Part shown: positions 62,683 to 64,000 of the stretch, piece by piece
Layout of the letters: each line of letters begins with the position of its first letter
How positions within the stretch are numbered: position 1 is the stretch's first letter
Assembly: GCF_023227905.1 (NCBI RefSeq)
Contig: NZ_JALOCF010000001.1
Coordinates: forward strand, 109,164 to 173,163
Source of the DNA: Methylobacter sp.
GTDB taxonomy: Bacteria; Pseudomonadota; Gammaproteobacteria; Methylococcales; Methylomonadaceae
Direction: 5' to 3'
DNA length: 64,000 nt
Notes under the pieces: model-generated
What the model was told of the DNA's origin: nothing
The model's input: the letters and a program-made list of their open reading frames with translations, nothing else
Databases searched by the model: none
Program-made: the position numbers and the translations under genes

Positions 62683-63816
62683 CTAAAAGAAATAATGCGC
62701 ACCCAAGCCGAAATATTCCACTTTTTCCCTGTAAAACTGGCCGCTTGGAGAGAAACCGTTATAGTATTCCCCCATAATCTGAAGCTTTCGGCCTAATACC
62801 TGCAAGTTATCAAATTCAACGCCCGCCCTGGCCGATACATCATAATTCCAGTCATTTTCTTCGTGATTTTTGACATCAGCTGCAATGATAGGTCGCATTG
62901 ATGCAAACTCCAGGCGCCAAGGGCTCCGAAATTCCATACCGTATTGCACCGACCATATCTTAAGCTCCGAAGGTTCTCTATGGAATAGACCGGCTCCGCC
63001 ACCATATAGGCGTATACCGTAGGGAAACTCATAAGAGAGTTTCAGATCCACGCCTTCGTAACTGAGGTTCACTCGCTCGAATTTAGAGGTAAGCTGGCGC
63101 AACAGGAACTCATCGCCAAGATGTGAGCTCTGGTGGAAAAGGCGGCCAAAGGCTGAAAACTGGCCGGCACGCACGCTTGAATAGGCTGATACGATAAAAT
63201 CGGTATTGACCAGGTCACTTGATGACGCATTCAGGTTGAAGTCGCTAAAGACACCGGCCTGAAGACCGGCTTCCCACTGAGCGGAACTGCGGCCGAAGTT
63301 ACTGCGATAAAACGGTATGGTTTCACCGAAACTAACAGAACCTATATCCCTGCCATCAAAATTGTTGCTTTGGAAATTGCGGTAAGCGGCCGAGAAATGG
63401 GCCCAGCGCGGGTCTGCCAGTAAAGGCTTGAATAAATGGCCTGTAGGCAGGAGTCCCGTTGGCAACACAATCGACTCATTGACCGAAGTTGCCTCATCAG
63501 CAGGCATCCGGGCGGACTTGGTGGCATCTGCTGTCAGCTGCGGGCTAGTAGCTTCCGACGTTCTTACCGCGTTAACGCCGGGGATTTCAGATAATAGCTG
63601 TACCGCCTTGTCTCTATCATCGGCCTTCAGATCGCCTGTCGGCAATGTAACTACGCCATCCCGTACCACTAACGACCGCATATCAAGATTTAAGCTTTGC
63701 TTTAACACCCCCGCAGCGTAGCCGGCTATGTAAGTGTCATCCGCAGCGGTCGCATGGGCAACGGGCGCCGGCAGCAGCATGACGCCCAGAGCGGCCATAA
63801 AGCATAAATAACGCAC
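62683..63816 (-). CDS. BON domain fused to DUF1207 outer-membrane beta-barrel protein
   Basis: 377 residues. Signal peptide (FMAALGVMLLPAPVAHA). A BON-like domain follows (about 25-88: YAAGVLKQSLNLDMRSLVV, VVTLPTGDLKADDRDKAVQLL, GVNAVRTS). The rest is a DUF1207 barrel: LPTGLLPTGHLFKPLLADPR, aromatic-rich strands, and a terminal Phe typical for BAM insertion. The combination puts a lipid-contacting BON domain at the periplasmic face of an outer-membrane protein. It precedes, on the same strand, the end of another BON gene. Function unknown. Confidence 0.82.
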   Translation of the reverse strand: MRYLCFMAALGVMLLPAPVAHATAADDTYIAGYAAGVLKQSLNLDMRSLVVRDGVVTLPTGDLKADDRDKAVQLLSEIPGVNAVRTSEATSPQLTADATKSARMPADEATSVNESIVLPTGLLPTGHLFKPLLADPRWAHFSAAYRNFQSNNFDGRDIGSVSFGETIPFYRSNFGRSSAQWEAGLQAGVFSDFNLNASSSDLVNTDFIVSAYSSVRAGQFSAFGRLFHQSSHLGDEFLLRQLTSKFERVNLSYEGVDLKLSYEFPYGIRLYGGGAGLFHREPSELKIWSVQYGMEFRSPWRLEFASMRPIIAADVKNHEENDWNYDVSARAGVEFDNLQVLGRKLQIMGEYYNGFSPSGQFYREKVEYFGLGAHYFF

Positions 63817-63819
63817 TGT

Positions 63820-64000
63820 TTATTTAACCGTTTGTACAATCAGCTCACTTTGCACGCCCTTTACATCCAGCTGGGTCCTGGCCACTTCTATGGCCCGGGC
63901 AATGTCCGGCTCTTCATTGACGGTGCCGCGCAGCGTCACGACGCCGTTGACCGTGGTCACCTCAATATTCGAGCCCTTAAGCAGGGGGTCTGTCAGCATC
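63820..64000 (-). CDS. BON-domain protein, N-terminus outside window
   Basis: The last 59 codons of a protein that continues past the right edge. It reads ...LLKGSNIEVTTVNGVVTLRG then NEEPDIARAIEVARTQLDV and GVQSELIVQTVK, a standard BON domain C-terminal half. The stop lies 3 bases before the start of the DUF1207 gene, so the two are one operon. Confidence 0.85.
   Translation of the reverse strand, partial: MLTDPLLKGSNIEVTTVNGVVTLRGTVNEEPDIARAIEVARTQLDVKGVQSELIVQTVK

Overview
The window looks like chromosomal DNA of a gammaproteobacterium. The order miaB-phoH-ybeY-corC (2461-6091), mfd followed by a CsiV-type gene (8964-12960), a PA3496-family gene and a Rof-type gene are all gammaproteobacterial traits. 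The overall gene style (a pterin dehydratase-like protein, a large exopolysaccharide locus, abundant short palindromic repeats) would fit a methanotroph of the Methylococcales, but no methane-oxidation gene lies here, so that placement is inference. No rRNA, tRNA, CRISPR array, intact insertion sequence or replication origin was seen.

Layout. 1-22.6 kb is mostly housekeeping and small accessory genes: the end of a PgaB-like deacetylase, envelope lipoproteins, the miaB-phoH-ybeY-corC operon, a PAS protein plus chemotaxis receptor pair, mfd, a POT transporter, a DUF21/CBS membrane protein, a FemAB-like acyltransferase, a DUF938 methyltransferase, an orphan ParB-like protein, a GNAT/aldo-keto reductase pair and two tandem tiny paralogues. 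22.7-37.1 kb is galE followed by a Wzx/Wzy-type exopolysaccharide locus read on the minus strand (initiating sugar-phosphate transferase, Wza-like, tyrosine autokinase, Wzy-like, Wzx-like, methyltransferase, four glycosyltransferases). Several of its gene junctions carry palindromic repeats. 37.3-39.8 kb is a decaying accessory patch: an Rhs-type toxin tip with a frameshift, an ankyrin protein that may be its immunity partner, and a Tat-exported Gfo/Idh/MocA oxidoreductase broken by an amber codon. 39.9-41.8 kb has Rof, an AI-2E family permease and a BON protein.

42.7-51.0 kb is a tightly packed plus-strand operon: a glycosyltransferase fused to a UDP-galactopyranose mutase-like flavoprotein, a cytosolic GH2 enzyme, galT, galK, a SRPBCC protein and a clan GH-A glycosidase-like protein. 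A galactose mutarotase follows at 52 kb, and a large secreted glycosidase-like protein lies on the opposite strand (53.4-57.05 kb). With galE at 22.7 kb, all four Leloir-pathway enzymes are present around the exopolysaccharide genes, so galactose is probably an important sugar of the surface glycan or of a second glycan handled by this operon.

57.2-61.8 kb is a four-gene signalling operon: a GlrK/QseE-like sensor whose phospho-acceptor histidine is replaced by arginine, a QseG-like lipoprotein, a second sensor with an intact histidine, and an OmpR-type regulator. The window ends with a SleB-type hydrolase, a BON/DUF1207 outer-membrane protein and the end of another BON protein.

The most unusual things are the sensor pair with a dead-looking kinase, the galactose/glycosidase operon with its fusion enzyme, the toxin-tip/ankyrin remnant, and a nested system of palindromic repeats in which one short cassette has inserted into two different repeat families. 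All function assignments come from reading motifs and family resemblance by eye; no database search was run.
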